From: UBA2767 sp964194535 | GTDB lineage: Bacteria; Pseudomonadota; Alphaproteobacteria; Rhizobiales; Methyloligellaceae | Assembly (NCBI GenBank): GCA_964194535.1 | Contig: CAXMMX010000043.1 | Span: 1-5,670 of the forward strand | Direction of reading: 5' to 3' | Length of the DNA: 5,670 bases | In this document: positions 5,662-5,670 of the stretch, piece by piece | Layout: every line of letters starts with the position of its first letter | Position numbering within the stretch: the stretch's first letter is position 1 | Position numbers and translations under genes: made by a program | The notes under the pieces: generated by a model | Database searches by the model: none | What the model was told of the DNA's origin: nothing | The model's input: the letters and a program-made list of their open reading frames with translations, nothing else

Positions 5662-5670
5662 ATGCCCATT
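5662..5670 (+). CDS. Start of a gene cut by the window edge (candidate tyrosine integrase)
   Basis: Only ATG CCC ATT (Met-Pro-Ile) is visible. AGGAA at 5648-5652 is a good Shine-Dalgarno nine bases before the ATG, which supports a real start. The gene lies about 340 bases downstream of an intact tRNA-Lys on the same strand. That is the standard position of the integrase of a tRNA-integrated island or prophage, and many P4-type integrases begin Met-Pro. Three residues cannot identify a family, so the integrase call is contextual; the start itself is more secure than the function. Confidence 0.35.

Overview
The window looks like alphaproteobacterial chromosomal DNA. This rests on moderately GC-rich coding with matching codon use, the style of the class III cyclase and the PAS-rich soluble histidine kinase, and a CCA-encoding tRNA-Lys. 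The class is an inference; no species can be named. All genes seen are on the + strand.

Positions 1-559 hold the 3' end of an outer-membrane beta-barrel gene, possibly PagL/lipid A deacylase-like. A small ORF of unknown function overlaps its stop codon in an ATGA arrangement. A 74-base gap with a ribosome binding site follows.

Positions 560-5013 form one compact signalling operon: a 983-residue soluble histidine kinase (PAS-PAS-GAF-PAS-PAS-DHp-ATPase), a 130-residue stand-alone receiver, and a 361-residue receiver fused to a class III nucleotide cyclase. Gaps between the genes are 20 and 3 bases. The likely logic is that the kinase senses a cytosolic cue through its PAS/GAF domains and phosphorylates one or both related receivers. 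One receiver would set cyclic nucleotide output; the other would act as competitor, phosphate sink or second branch. The cyclase keeps its metal-binding and transition-state residues, but has Asp where the adenine-selecting Lys normally sits, so its substrate should not be assumed.

Positions 5014-5243 are non-coding and carry several short palindromes. Positions 5244-5319 encode tRNA-Lys(CUU).

Positions 5320-5661 are non-coding and structured. They hold a 7-base direct repeat, two nearly identical 29-base hairpins, a CCCCTAGGGG palindrome and GGTGA/TCACC boxes. A well-placed Shine-Dalgarno then precedes an ATG at 5662, with only three codons visible. A tRNA 3' end followed about 340 bases later by a same-strand gene is the usual layout of an island or prophage integrated at a tRNA, with the integrase first. 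This is the most plausible reading of the right edge, but the window ends too early to prove it.
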